Source: CAXMQZ01 sp963707075
Lineage (GTDB): Bacteria > Acidobacteriota > Thermoanaerobaculia > Multivoradales > JAHEKO01
Assembly (NCBI GenBank): GCA_963707075.1
Contig: CAVPOX010000002.1
Coordinates: 1,904,712-1,968,711, forward strand
DNA length: 64,000 nucleotides
Direction: 5' to 3'
Positions 31,712 to 41,538 of the stretch are shown one piece after another. The notes beneath the pieces were generated by a model that was given only the letters and a program-made list of their open reading frames with translations, was not told the DNA's origin and did no database searches. How positions within the stretch are numbered: the stretch's first letter is position 1; each line of letters begins with the position of its first letter. The translations under genes and the position numbers were made by a program.

Positions 31712-34024
31712 GTGCATAGAGCACGCATCTTCTTGCTGGTCTTCCTGGCGGCGAGCTGTTCGCCGTTTGTGGAAGAGGAGCACGCAACCGAGCCTCTGGC
31801 CGACATCGAGCCCACCTTCGTCGGGCGCCAGGCCTGCGCCTCGTGTCACGAGACCGAGATGCGTCTCTGGGAGGGATCGCATCACGATCTGGCAATGCAG
31901 GAACCCAACACCCTCACGGTGTTGGGCGATTTCAACGACACGAGCTTTACATACAACGGCATTACGTCGAAGTTCTTCAAGCGAGACGGCGACTATTACG
32001 TCAACACCGAGGGCCCGGAAGGTGAGCTGCACGACTACAAGATCGCCTATACCTTTGGCGCTACCCCCTTGCAGCAGTACCTGGTCGAGTTTCCTGGTGG
32101 CCGCTATCAGGCCCTGGGTATTTGTTGGGATTCGCGTCCGGCCGAGGAGGGAGGCCAGCGGTGGTTTCATCTCTATCCCGACGAGGCGATCGACTATCGG
32201 GATCCGCTGCACTGGACCGGCATCCATCAGAACTGGAACTACATGTGCGCCGAGTGCCACTCGACAGACTTGAAGAAGGGCTTCGATCTGGCCACAGACA
32301 CCTTCAGCACCTCCTGGCAGGAGATCGATGTCTCCTGTGAGGCCTGTCATGGACCGGGATCGCGGCATGTCGAGTGGGCTGAGGCTCCGGAGAGGGACAA
32401 GGCAGGCTATGCCGGTGAACATCTGGGCCTGGCGGTGCGCCTTGAAGACCCAGGCAGAGGCACCTGGATGATCAGCCCGGAGACGGGAAACGGACTGAGA
32501 CTGGCCCCGCCGGTGGAGACCCAGGAGCTCGACACCTGTGCACGCTGTCACTCGCGGCGGTCCCTGGTGTCCGAAGACTACGTGTTCGGTCGGCCCCTTC
32601 TGGATACCCATCGTCTGGCGCTGTTGGAAGAAGGGCTCTACCACGCGGATGGGCAGATTTTGGAAGAGGTCTATGTGTTCGGGTCCTATCTGCAGAGCAA
32701 GATGTACCATCAGGGAGTCACCTGCAGCGATTGTCACGACGCACATACGGCACAGCTACATTTTCCCGGAGATGCGGTCTGCTTCAGATGCCATTCGCAG
32801 GTGAAGTACGCCACCAGGGAGCACCACTTTCACCTGCCTGGAACCGCGGGTTCATTCTGTGTCGACTGTCATATGCCACCCAGGAACTACATGGTGGTCG
32901 ATCCTCGACACGATCACAGCTTGCGGGTGCCGAGGCCCGATCTGTCCGTGCGTCTGGGTACGCCTGACGCATGCAGCGACTGCCACAGCGACAAGCCGGT
33001 GCAGTGGTCAGCGGATTGGGCAGCGAAATGGTACGGACCCGAACGCCGGCAGGAGTGGCGCTACGGTGAGGCTCTCGCTGCCGGAAGGGAGGCGGAACCG
33101 GGTGCCGATCGGGAACTGGTCCGACTGATACAGGATAAGGAGGCTCCGGCTATCGCGCGAGCTACAGCCCTGGAACAACTCGGCGACTGGGCCGGTGCGG
33201 CAATAGCGGGCGTCCTCGAAGCCGCGCTGAGAGACCCCGAGTCGATCGTCCGCATGGCTGCCCTGCGAGCCATGGAGGGATTGCCGCCGGCCGTCCGACT
33301 CCGCATGGCCCTGCCGCTGTTGTCGGATCCGGTTCGGACCGTCCGAGTCGAGGCCGTGCGAGCCCTGGCGACGGTGCCTGCCGAGGCGATGAATCAGCAA
33401 CAGCGATCTCTCTTTCTGCAAGGCGCAGAGGAGTACCGGGCGGCACAGATGGCGATCGCCGAGCGGCCCGAGGCGCATCTGAACCTCGGCTGGTTCGAGG
33501 CGACTCAGGGGAATTTCTCAGCAGCGGAGCAGAGCTACCAACAGTCCCTGTCGCGGGATCCGACCTTCGTGCCCGCTTATGTCAATCTGGCGGATCTCTA
33601 TCGGTCGCAAGGTCGTGAGGAGGAGGGCGAAGCACAGTTGCGTGAGGCTCTGCGTCTGAACCCGGAGGTAGCCGAGCTGCACCACTCGCTCGGTCTCCTG
33701 CTGATTCGGCGACGACAGCCCGAGGCGGCTCTCGTATCCCTGGCCAGGGCTGTCGAGTTGGCTCCCGACGATCCCCGTTTTGGGTATGTCTATGGGGTCG
33801 CCCTGCACGATCTCGGTCAGACGGCGTCCTCCCTCGAGGTTCTCGGCAAGGTCCACCGCCATGCCCCAGCCAACCGCGAAGTCCTGGTTGCCCTGGCGAG
33901 TTTCTACCGCGAGGCGGGTGAGTCGCGGAAGGCGCTTTCCTTCGCCGAAAAGCTCCTTGCTCTGGATCCGGAGAACCGCGATCTTCAGCAGTTTGTCCAG
34001 CAGCTCTCGGGCGCCACCGGTTGA
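31712..34024 (+). CDS. Octaheme c-type cytochrome fused to HEAT and TPR repeats (lipoprotein)
   Basis: 770 residues starting at GTG. A signal sequence ends in a lipobox-like FLAASC. The cytochrome part (residues about 45-430) has eight CxxCH haem sites: CASCH, CAECH, CEACH, CARCH, CSDCH, CFRCH, CVDCH and CSDCH, with the CVDCHMPP signature of cytochrome c554-like proteins. Residues about 470-575 resemble HEAT repeats and about 590-760 are TPRs. The TPR/HEAT half suggests a scaffold that docks the electron carrier on a partner. Substrate reduction or plain electron transfer are both possible; no catalytic haem site can be assigned by eye. Confidence 0.88.
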   Translation: MHRARIFLLVFLAASCSPFVEEEHATEPLADIEPTFVGRQACASCHETEMRLWEGSHHDLAMQEPNTLTVLGDFNDTSFTYNGITSKFFKRDGDYYVNTEGPEGELHDYKIAYTFGATPLQQYLVEFPGGRYQALGICWDSRPAEEGGQRWFHLYPDEAIDYRDPLHWTGIHQNWNYMCAECHSTDLKKGFDLATDTFSTSWQEIDVSCEACHGPGSRHVEWAEAPERDKAGYAGEHLGLAVRLEDPGRGTWMISPETGNGLRLAPPVETQELDTCARCHSRRSLVSEDYVFGRPLLDTHRLALLEEGLYHADGQILEEVYVFGSYLQSKMYHQGVTCSDCHDAHTAQLHFPGDAVCFRCHSQVKYATREHHFHLPGTAGSFCVDCHMPPRNYMVVDPRHDHSLRVPRPDLSVRLGTPDACSDCHSDKPVQWSADWAAKWYGPERRQEWRYGEALAAGREAEPGADRELVRLIQDKEAPAIARATALEQLGDWAGAAIAGVLEAALRDPESIVRMAALRAMEGLPPAVRLRMALPLLSDPVRTVRVEAVRALATVPAEAMNQQQRSLFLQGAEEYRAAQMAIAERPEAHLNLGWFEATQGNFSAAEQSYQQSLSRDPTFVPAYVNLADLYRSQGREEEGEAQLREALRLNPEVAELHHSLGLLLIRRRQPEAALVSLARAVELAPDDPRFGYVYGVALHDLGQTASSLEVLGKVHRHAPANREVLVALASFYREAGESRKALSFAEKLLALDPENRDLQQFVQQLSGATG

Positions 34025-34034
34025 ATTGGCACGG

Positions 34035-34958
34035 ATGCCGCACAGGCGATGGCCAGCGTTTCTCGCCATCCTCACCTTGCAGGTGGCGGTGCAGGAGGTG
34101 GTGACGGCTCGAGACGATGCATACGATGTCGCTCGTGTTCGCTGGTCGAGGCTCGAGTTTCGGGCATCGAAGCTCCTGCTGACGGCGAGCTCGGTGGTCG
34201 AGATCGGAACAGGATCGTCGGCAGAAGCCAGGACCGAGTGGTTACAGCCGGTCCGCGGCACGCCATTGATGCCCACCGGTTCCGAGGTCGTGCGGATCGG
34301 GTTGGACTCGCAGCTGTTGGGAAAGACTTCCGAGCTCGATCTCTGGGTCGACCCCTCTAGCGGCGCGGCATTTCAGCGGATGCAGTCGGAAGTCGGCAAG
34401 AAGGTCCGACACCATCGCCATCGCTCGTTGCGTTTCACCCATACCGGAGTCTCGAGCGCGACCTACCGTGCCAACGATGCGACGGTTGCCAAGCCGTTCG
34501 ATCAGTGGACATTGACCGAGAGTTTCGCGACCTATCCGAAGAACCTCTCGCCGCAGGATGTGGTCAGTGAACCCTCGGTCCTGTTCTATCTCCTGGCCGT
34601 GGCACAGCTCGATGAGCCGGGAGATCAGGTCGCCACCCACGTGTTCTCGAAGGGCCAGGTGATGCGAGTCAACCTGGTGGTAGAAGAGCGCACCACGATC
34701 AGGGCCGACTACGTGGTTTCAGGTGCCGCATCCGGGAGCGAGGAGCGGGTCGAGGGAAGGAAAGAGGCACTGCGTATCCGGTTGGATGGCCGCCCCCTGA
34801 TCGACGGTGACAGCGAGATGGATTTCGAGTTCCTCGGTCTGAAGGGCGATGTGGAAGTCCTCCTGGACCCGGAAGGGCGATTTCCGCTCCAGATCAACGG
34901 TGACATCAAGCGCGCCGGAAGAGGGCGGATTCGACTTCAGCGTGTCGTTCTCAAATAG
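34035..34958 (+). CDS. Secreted protein of unknown function downstream of the octaheme cytochrome
   Basis: 307 residues from ATG 34035, which lies 10 bases after the cytochrome stop; a short signal peptide (WPAFLAILTLQVAVQEVVTA) follows. The frame is open upstream inside the cytochrome gene, but that is overlap. The mature protein alternates short strands with charged loops and ends in a predicted beta region (LDPEGRFPLQINGDIKR), the general look of DUF3108-like outer-membrane or periplasmic proteins, but no family is assigned. Its position suggests a role with the cytochrome. Confidence 0.7.
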   Translation: MPHRRWPAFLAILTLQVAVQEVVTARDDAYDVARVRWSRLEFRASKLLLTASSVVEIGTGSSAEARTEWLQPVRGTPLMPTGSEVVRIGLDSQLLGKTSELDLWVDPSSGAAFQRMQSEVGKKVRHHRHRSLRFTHTGVSSATYRANDATVAKPFDQWTLTESFATYPKNLSPQDVVSEPSVLFYLLAVAQLDEPGDQVATHVFSKGQVMRVNLVVEERTTIRADYVVSGAASGSEERVEGRKEALRIRLDGRPLIDGDSEMDFEFLGLKGDVEVLLDPEGRFPLQINGDIKRAGRGRIRLQRVVLK

Positions 34959-35069
34959 GCTGAGCGCTGCGCCAGTCGAGCCTGTTTCTTGCCCGGCGAC
35001 CCGAGGAATGGAGCTATGATCAAGCCAGAGCAAGGGCTGTCGGTGGCTCCAAAACGACGGAGGGTACCC

Positions 35070-37202
35070 ATGAGTCGAATGAAGACTATTGTCATCACCA
35101 TGGTCTTGCTAGTCCTGACTGGTGGTTGCACGTCCAACAAGATGCACCGACCGGTCAGCGTCCAGGAAGACGATGACTATGCGCTGGCATTCATCGAGTT
35201 CGACGACCAGGGAGAGATGTGGGACAGCTCGCAGCTCTCGCGTGCGCTCGAGGTCATCGAGCGAGCCAACGCCAACCCGCAGGGCATTGTTGTCGTGACC
35301 TTCATCCATGGCTGGCAGCACAATGCATCGGAGAAGGATGAGAAGAAGGAATCGGGGAACGTTTACGGCTTCAAGGGGTTCCTGAACACGATCGCTCAGG
35401 CGGGATCAAAGACGGGGAGACTGGACAAGCGCAAGATCGTTGGGGTCTATATTGGTTGGCGGGGAAAGTCCGGAACCATACCCGGACTGAACATGGCGAC
35501 CTTCTACAACCGCAGTGGAGCGGCACGGCGAATCTCCGGCACCTCCTCGACGGAGGTGTTCTATCGGATCATGTCGACCACGAAGAAGAATCCGCAGTCC
35601 AAGGTCGTGCTTATGGGCCACTCCTTCGGCGGCCAGATACTGGAGAGATCGGTGACCCAGGCCATGGTCGGTGAGGTGTTGGGTAGCGACAGGGCGCTCG
35701 AGGAGGGACTGCCGGCCGATCTGGTGGTCCTCATCAATCCTGCCGCCAAATCCATCGAAGCCAAGCAGTTCGTCGAAGCGCTGGATCGCAGCCACATCGA
35801 GCTCTACCGAACTCGGGCCGATGGCACGCGAACCAAGATTCCACTGATGGTTTCGATCACCTCCTCAGCGGATCTGGCGACCCGCTGGGCTTTTCCCGCC
35901 GGAACCTGGGTGAGCTCGATCGGCAAGAACTTCCATAGGTATCGGGCCGACGCCTGCCTCGAGTTTCCTCGTCAGCGTTCGTTCTATACCCGCACACCCG
36001 GGCACAACAAGGCGCTGGTGAGTCACGAGGTGACCGCCGAGCCTCTGCCAGCGGAGCAAGGGGCTTCCAGCGTGAGTGATCTTGGCAGGGGATTGATCCA
36101 GACGGAATTCGACCCTATCGCGGAGGAGACGGTGTTCTCTTTCAACGGCGACAAGAACCGATTCACCGTGCGGCGGTTGAGCCAGGCGGTGAACGGCACG
36201 CCGTACTGGATCATGCAGGTTCCGCGACAGTTGATTCCGGGGCACTCGGGCTTCTTCACCGAGGACACCCTGCGGCTCATCGCGGCGATTATCGACATGT
36301 CAGGCGCCGTGGAAGCTGATGCCAGAACCGAATTGGTCCGCGAGGCAGGTGTGCGCCCCAACAAACTCGAGATCATGCCCGACGGCCGAGTCATTGTCGC
36401 TGATGCCTCGAGAAGACTGTACGAGGTCAGTGCCGCCGATTCGACGCCTGTTCTCTATGGATGTGTTCCGGCGCTTGCGGAGCCCACGCACACGATCGGC
36501 TTGGCGCTCGAAGGGCAGGGCGGATTCGGTGCGCGAAGCCAACCGACCGGCAAGAGCACACGCAAAGGAACCGACGAGTACAAGACCGTTTTCGCTCCCG
36601 TCACACTGACTGAAGACGGCGTCGAGACAGGCAAGCTCATCGAGCTCGACAGCGATGAGCAGTTCGTCGCCGCAGCTTTCGACCTGGAGAATCGACGGGT
36701 CTTTCTGTCCGGGGTGGACGGCAAGATCATCTATTTGGCGGATTTGAGCCAGAAGAAGCCGACTGCCGTGCTTTGGTTACGGGTGGAAGACGAGGGCATC
36801 ATCAGCGATCTCCATTACAACAACAAGACCGGTGCCCTCTATGCCGCGGGAGGCAAGGATGGCGTGCTGTATCGGTTGACCGAGCAGGGAGAAGGCCCCA
36901 TCCCGACCCTGATCGCCCGCTCCCTGGGATGGCCTGTTGGCATGTCGGTGGATGTCGAGCGACGTCGGATCTTTGTTGGTGATGCGCGAGGCAAGCAAAT
37001 CTGGCGGATCGACTGCCCGGATGAAGACAGCTGCGAAGAGCCTCGGGTCCTGATTCAGGACGACATCTTCAGGAGCCCAAGTGAGATCGACGTGGCCGCC
37101 GATGGCACTGTCTGGGTGGCGGATCGCTCGGCCGGGCTGGTCGTCGCACTCTCACCCGAAGGTGAGGTCCTGCAGAAGATCACGGATCTGCCGCGCGAGT
37201 AG
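35070..37202 (+). CDS. Lipoprotein alpha/beta hydrolase with beta-propeller-like C-terminus, paralogue 1
   Basis: 710 residues from ATG 35070, preceded by GGAGGG. Lipoprotein signal peptide (VLLVLTGGC). The hydrolase domain has the oxyanion-loop segment VVTFIHGWQHNA and nucleophile elbow VLMGHSFGGQ. The C-terminal third (from about residue 430) has repeats such as PDGRVIVADASRRLYEV, DVERRRIFVGDARGKQIW and DVAADGTVWVADRSAG, typical of NHL-type propeller blades. The gene at 52611 shares the same layout and conserved blocks such as RPVSVxExxDYxLAFxEFDDQGE and YWIMQVPRxLIP. Substrate unknown; a surface or periplasmic lipase or esterase is likely. Confidence 0.82.
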   Translation: MSRMKTIVITMVLLVLTGGCTSNKMHRPVSVQEDDDYALAFIEFDDQGEMWDSSQLSRALEVIERANANPQGIVVVTFIHGWQHNASEKDEKKESGNVYGFKGFLNTIAQAGSKTGRLDKRKIVGVYIGWRGKSGTIPGLNMATFYNRSGAARRISGTSSTEVFYRIMSTTKKNPQSKVVLMGHSFGGQILERSVTQAMVGEVLGSDRALEEGLPADLVVLINPAAKSIEAKQFVEALDRSHIELYRTRADGTRTKIPLMVSITSSADLATRWAFPAGTWVSSIGKNFHRYRADACLEFPRQRSFYTRTPGHNKALVSHEVTAEPLPAEQGASSVSDLGRGLIQTEFDPIAEETVFSFNGDKNRFTVRRLSQAVNGTPYWIMQVPRQLIPGHSGFFTEDTLRLIAAIIDMSGAVEADARTELVREAGVRPNKLEIMPDGRVIVADASRRLYEVSAADSTPVLYGCVPALAEPTHTIGLALEGQGGFGARSQPTGKSTRKGTDEYKTVFAPVTLTEDGVETGKLIELDSDEQFVAAAFDLENRRVFLSGVDGKIIYLADLSQKKPTAVLWLRVEDEGIISDLHYNNKTGALYAAGGKDGVLYRLTEQGEGPIPTLIARSLGWPVGMSVDVERRRIFVGDARGKQIWRIDCPDEDSCEEPRVLIQDDIFRSPSEIDVAADGTVWVADRSAGLVVALSPEGEVLQKITDLPRE

Positions 37203-37250
37203 GCGACAACATGGCTCGGTGCGGCCTTGCCGCTGTGCCGGCCGGCAGGG

Positions 37251-38246
37251 CTATCGAGCCAGCCAGGTCCCCACGCCAGTTTCCAGAGCCCGCTGGTAGA
37301 CCAGAGGGGCAACGGCCATATCATCCATGGCGAGACCCAGATTGATGGCCAGAATGCGTTCGTCGGGTGATTCGCGCCCGACCTTCTGGCCGGCTGCCAA
37401 CTCCCCGAGGTCGGCGTGGATTTCGGGGGTGCTCTGGAAATAGCCTGCTCTTTGATGCGAGAGAAACTGTGCCAGGTCGTCGGTACAGACCTTGTCCGCC
37501 TGCTGGAGGGCGGCGGCATGCCAGTAGGAGTCGTAATCCACCAGTGAAGCAAAGCTGCCTGGCTCGAACCAGCCAGCCTTGATCGTAGCGTGAGGCGTCT
37601 TGAGGATGGGGCCGGCAGTCACCACCACGTCGCAGCCGACCACGGCCTGTTCTGGCCGGCCGACAACCTCGACTTCGAGGTCGAGCTGTTGTCTCAGGTC
37701 TCGAGCGTAGCGCTCGGCGACGTCATGATTGGTGTCGTAGGCCAGGACCCTCGTCAGTGGCAGAACGACTTGCAGACCCTCGATGTTGGCACGCCCTTGA
37801 ACACCACAACCCAGGACGCCTGCGGTTGAAGAGTCCTGACGTGCCAGGTGCTTTGCGGCGACGGCTGTGGCTGCACCGGTGCGTATGGCTGTGATCCAGC
37901 CAGCGTCCATGATCGCCAATGGCAAACCGGTTTCAACATCGTTGAAGATCAACAGGCCGGCGATGTAGGGAAGGCCTCGTTTGGCGTTCCCCGGGAAACC
38001 GCTCACCCACTTGAGGCCGGCTGATTGCAGTGCTGGAATGTAAGCCGGCATGGCATGCATGAAGTTGTCTTCGCCACCCGGATGAATACCCGGCTTGGGT
38101 GGCATCTCCACGCGGCCCTCACCTTTTTCACGAAAGGCGATCTCCAGGGCGTCGATGATCTCGGCCATCGAGGGGCCGACCTCCGCGACTTCTTCAGCGG
38201 ACAGATACAGGAGCGAGGCTGGTTCGGATCGCTTCATCGACGACAC
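37251..38246 (-). CDS. Ornithine cyclodeaminase / mu-crystallin family protein
   Basis: 331 residues. NAD(P)-binding VLGCGVQGRANIEGL, lysine-containing SAGLKWVSGFPGN and the DAGWITAIRTGAATAVAAKHLA segment mark the family. Members deaminate ornithine to proline, reduce cyclic imines or dehydrogenate small amino acids, so the reaction is unsettled. ATG 38237 gives an alternative start. It converges on the hydrolase gene; the 48-bp gap holds a perfect 12-bp palindrome TGCCGGCCGGCA at 37236-37247. Confidence 0.87.
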   Translation of the reverse strand: MSSMKRSEPASLLYLSAEEVAEVGPSMAEIIDALEIAFREKGEGRVEMPPKPGIHPGGEDNFMHAMPAYIPALQSAGLKWVSGFPGNAKRGLPYIAGLLIFNDVETGLPLAIMDAGWITAIRTGAATAVAAKHLARQDSSTAGVLGCGVQGRANIEGLQVVLPLTRVLAYDTNHDVAERYARDLRQQLDLEVEVVGRPEQAVVGCDVVVTAGPILKTPHATIKAGWFEPGSFASLVDYDSYWHAAALQQADKVCTDDLAQFLSHQRAGYFQSTPEIHADLGELAAGQKVGRESPDERILAINLGLAMDDMAVAPLVYQRALETGVGTWLAR

Positions 38247-38286
38247 CGCCAGTTCTCATTCGCCAGCTCTCCCGAACGGAGCCACC

Positions 38287-39261
38287 TCATGGCTTAACGG
38301 GTGTGAAGATCATCGAATCGTACTGGTCGTCGAGATTGAAATTGAGGACGAGCTTGCCGGCGAGAAAGCCGTAGGAATCAGCTCCCGCAAGCCGCTCGAG
38401 AAACCGGTCCTCGACGGCCATGAAGGCGTCCGGGCACATCATCCTGGTACCGCCTGCGGGGCCGATGGAAAAGCTGCCGGGGCCGCCGACGCTTTCATCG
38501 ACATCTGCGAAGTAACGGTTGCAGCCGCTACTGCCCGTAACTCGGCCCTCATCGAAGGTCAGCGTGACTTCGGGTTCTTCCGGGGCTTTCTCGCTTCGCG
38601 CGAAGGCGGATAGCCGCCACTCGGTTCCCTGCAATGCCGCAGTCGAGAGTGTTCCGGTGATCTCGGCCTGGCCTTCGGTCAACCCGGCAGGGCCGAGTGT
38701 CCAGGATCGGGTCGCCATCTGCGAGGGGCAACAGGCGGCATCCTCGGGGCCGCCTTGCACGACGTCGAGCTCGATCCGGCCGTCGACGATTCGACCATTG
38801 CGAATTTGGACCCGGTCTCCCAGTTCAGCCGTACCGAGAACCGAGACAGCTTGGCCCTTTCGTTCGGCAGCAGCGATGTAATCGAAAGTGCCGGAGCCTC
38901 CAGAGCTGGTCCACAGGAGTGCCAGCGACTCGGGGTTCCCGTCGCCGTTCAAATCGCCTTCGAGGATGAAGTCCTCAACCAGACCTACTCTGGGTCGCGA
39001 GGCGCCGCCTTCATCAAAAGGCTCTCCTTCCCATAGCCCATTCACCAGCTGGACCGGTTGATCCATGATCCCTGTAAAGGTCGCACTGGCAAGGTCTTGA
39101 TACGAAGGAGGTGTAGCAATGGCAGCAGAGGTCGTGGCAGCAGCTCGAGCTTGTTGTGAATCGACGGTATTGTCAGCCGCAGGAGCGCAGGCGACAACAA
39201 GTAGCAGAATCGATATCGAGGCTGAGCGATACGAGCCGCGGACTATGTTGTTCTCGGACAT
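38287..39261 (-). CDS. META (HslJ-like) domain lipoprotein
   Basis: 324 residues from ATG 39261, which has GAGAGG upstream; the upstream frame would be open but lacks signal features. A membrane segment ends in a lipobox (LLLVVAC). After a low-complexity Ala/Thr/Ser stretch there is a region with an FG-GAP-like DLNGDGNPESLALLW, then a C-terminal META domain (GTEWRLSAF, VTGSSGCNRYFADV, TRMMCPDAFMAVEDRFLERL). META domains occur in heat- and novobiocin-related HslJ. Function unknown. Divergent from the prolyl oligopeptidase gene. Confidence 0.75.
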   Translation of the reverse strand: MSENNIVRGSYRSASISILLLVVACAPAADNTVDSQQARAAATTSAAIATPPSYQDLASATFTGIMDQPVQLVNGLWEGEPFDEGGASRPRVGLVEDFILEGDLNGDGNPESLALLWTSSGGSGTFDYIAAAERKGQAVSVLGTAELGDRVQIRNGRIVDGRIELDVVQGGPEDAACCPSQMATRSWTLGPAGLTEGQAEITGTLSTAALQGTEWRLSAFARSEKAPEEPEVTLTFDEGRVTGSSGCNRYFADVDESVGGPGSFSIGPAGGTRMMCPDAFMAVEDRFLERLAGADSYGFLAGKLVLNFNLDDQYDSMIFTPVKP

Positions 39262-39440
39262 GGCAGATCCTCTCGATGAAGGTTTCATCTTCGCTTCCAC
39301 GGTCGATTTTACTTTCCCGGGTGAGCTTTGGGGAGCCGTTGGATCTGGGCCGGGAGCTTGCCTATGGGTGCGTGGCCGCTGGCTTGGTACGATGCGCTCA
39401 ACTGTCCTCGGACGTCCGCAGGACAGAACTGGGGGGCTCG

Positions 39441-41511
39441 ATGATGCGAAGGACTCTGATTTTGGCCGCACTGGTCATGCTGATGCCGACAGCCATGGTC
39501 GCAGAAGACGATCCGTATCTGTGGCTCGAGGAGGTGGAGGCCGAAGAAGCGCTCGATTGGGCGAGAGATCACAACGAGAAGTCGATCGCTCGTCTCACTA
39601 CAGTCCCGGAGTACGCGTCGATGCTCGAGAAGATCACCGAGATCTACGATTCTCAGGACAGGATCCCGACGATCGCCTTCCAGGGTCCGTTCGTCTACAA
39701 CTTCTGGCAGGACGCTGAGCATGAGCGCGGTATCTGGCGGCGAACCACTCTCGACTCCTATAGCTACCGACTCTCCGCAGTGGGACACGGTGATCGATCT
39801 CGATGCCCTCTCTGCAGCCGATGACACCAACTGGGTTTGGAAGGGTGCCAACTGCCTTTGGCCGGAGAATCGTCACTGCATGATCTCGCTATCGAGAGGT
39901 GGCGCCGATGCGACTGTCGAAAGAGAATTCGACACCTTTTCCAGGACCTGGGTGGACGGTGGGTTCGAATTGCCAGAAGCCAAGTCTTCTGTCAGTTGGA
40001 AGGATGCCGACACCCTGTGGGTAGGTACCGATTTTGGAGAGGGATCGCTGACCACGTCGGGATATCCCCGGATTGCCAAGATGTGGAAGCGGGGTGCGCC
40101 CCTATCGGCAGCGACCACTGTGTTCGAAGGTGCGACCGAGGATGTCGGGGCGTTTGCCTACAGCGTTCACACACCCTGGGGTCGCTATGACCTCGTGGAT
40201 CGGATACCGACCTTTTTCACTGGCGAGCACTCGCTCTTCCTCGGTGAGCGACTGGTGCATCTGAACCTGCCCGACGATGTCAATTTTCGGGGGAACTTCC
40301 AGGACAAGATGGTATTCAGCCTGCGTTCGCCCTGGGAGATTGGAGGTAAGACCTATCCGGCCGATGCCCTGGTGGCAATCGATGTCGACGATTTTCTCGG
40401 TGGGTCCCGAGACTTCGAGGTGCTTTTCGAGCCTGCGGATCGCGTCGCACTGGACGGCGTTGCCACGACTCGCAACGCCATCGTGATCTCGGTTCTGGAC
40501 AACGTGCGCAGCCGGATCTATCGATTGATACCCAGCGAAGACGGATGGTCGAAGGATGAAATCGAATTGCCTGGGCTGGGGACTGCCTCGATCGGATCGG
40601 TGTCGGATTTCGATGGCCGATTTCTCATTACCTATCAGGATTTTCTGACCCCTTCGAGCCTGTTTCTGGTCGAGGAAGATGGGAGCCTCGAACAGCTCAA
40701 GACGTCGCCGTCATGGTTCGACGCCACAGGAATGAAGGCGGAGCAGCATGAGGCGATATCCGCTGATGGCACGAAGATCCCCTACTTCGTCGTCTCGCCC
40801 GAAGGGGTTGTCGCGGATGGCACTGCGCCGACGGTGTTGTACGGCTACGGCGGATTCGAAGTGCCGATGCAGGCGAGCTACTCGGGAATCTCGGGTACCT
40901 CGTGGCTCGAGCGAGGCGGTGTATGGGTGCTTGCCAATATCCGGGGTGGTGGCGAGTTCGGTCCTGCCTGGCACCAGGCGGCTCTCAAGGGAAACAGGCA
41001 AAGGGCGTATGACGATTTCATCGCCGTTGCGGAAGACCTGATTGCCCGCAAGATCACTTCGCCCGAGCATCTCGGCATCATGGGCGGCTCGAATGGAGGT
41101 CTACTCGTAGGGGCTGTGTTCACGCAGCGGCCCGAACTGTTCGAGGCGGTGGTTTGTCAGGTACCACTGCTGGACATGAAGCGCTATCACACCCTGTTGG
41201 CGGGAGCGAGTTGGATGTCGGAGTACGGAGATCCCACTACCGATGACTGGCAGTACATGCAGGAATGGTCGCCGTACCAGAATGTCGCCAAAGACGTCGA
41301 TTATCCGGAGGTGTTCTTTTATACCTCGACCCGTGATGACCGCGTCCATCCCGGACACGCTCGTAAGATGGTCGCCAAGATGGAGGGCATGGGTCACGAC
41401 GTGTTGTACTTCGAGCACATCGAAGGAGGACATGGAGCGGGTTCCACCAACGCCCAGCGCGCCAAAATGTGGGCGCTGACCTACGCCTACCTCTGGGACA
41501 TGCTGAGGTAG
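39441..41511 (+). pseudogene. Prolyl oligopeptidase (S9A) gene interrupted by one frameshift
   Basis: Two overlapping frames together give a full S9A peptidase. The first runs from ATG 39441 or 39444 with signal peptide and the DDPYLWLEEVEAEEALDWAR N-terminus to RRTTLDSY. The second continues from SPQWDTVIDLDAL to the end. The shift lies between about 39758 and 39772 and behaves as one extra base. The catalytic triad is intact in the second frame: Ser in GIMGGSNGG, Asp in STRDDRVHPGHA, His in IEGGHGAGS. Because everything else is intact, a sequencing or assembly error is as likely as a true mutation. Confidence 0.83.
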
Positions 41512-41538
41512 GCTCACCGTGGCGCTGCCCGGCGCCGC

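Noticed and set aside
30608..32746. 712-codon open frame on the minus strand
   Set aside because: Antisense to the DUF4136, YIP1 and octaheme cytochrome genes, all with strong motifs; the product is His/Gln-rich and looks non-coding.
37236..37247. Perfect palindrome TGCCGGCCGGCA between convergent genes
   Set aside because: No loop or T-tract for a terminator and no second copy seen; chance is plausible at this GC content.
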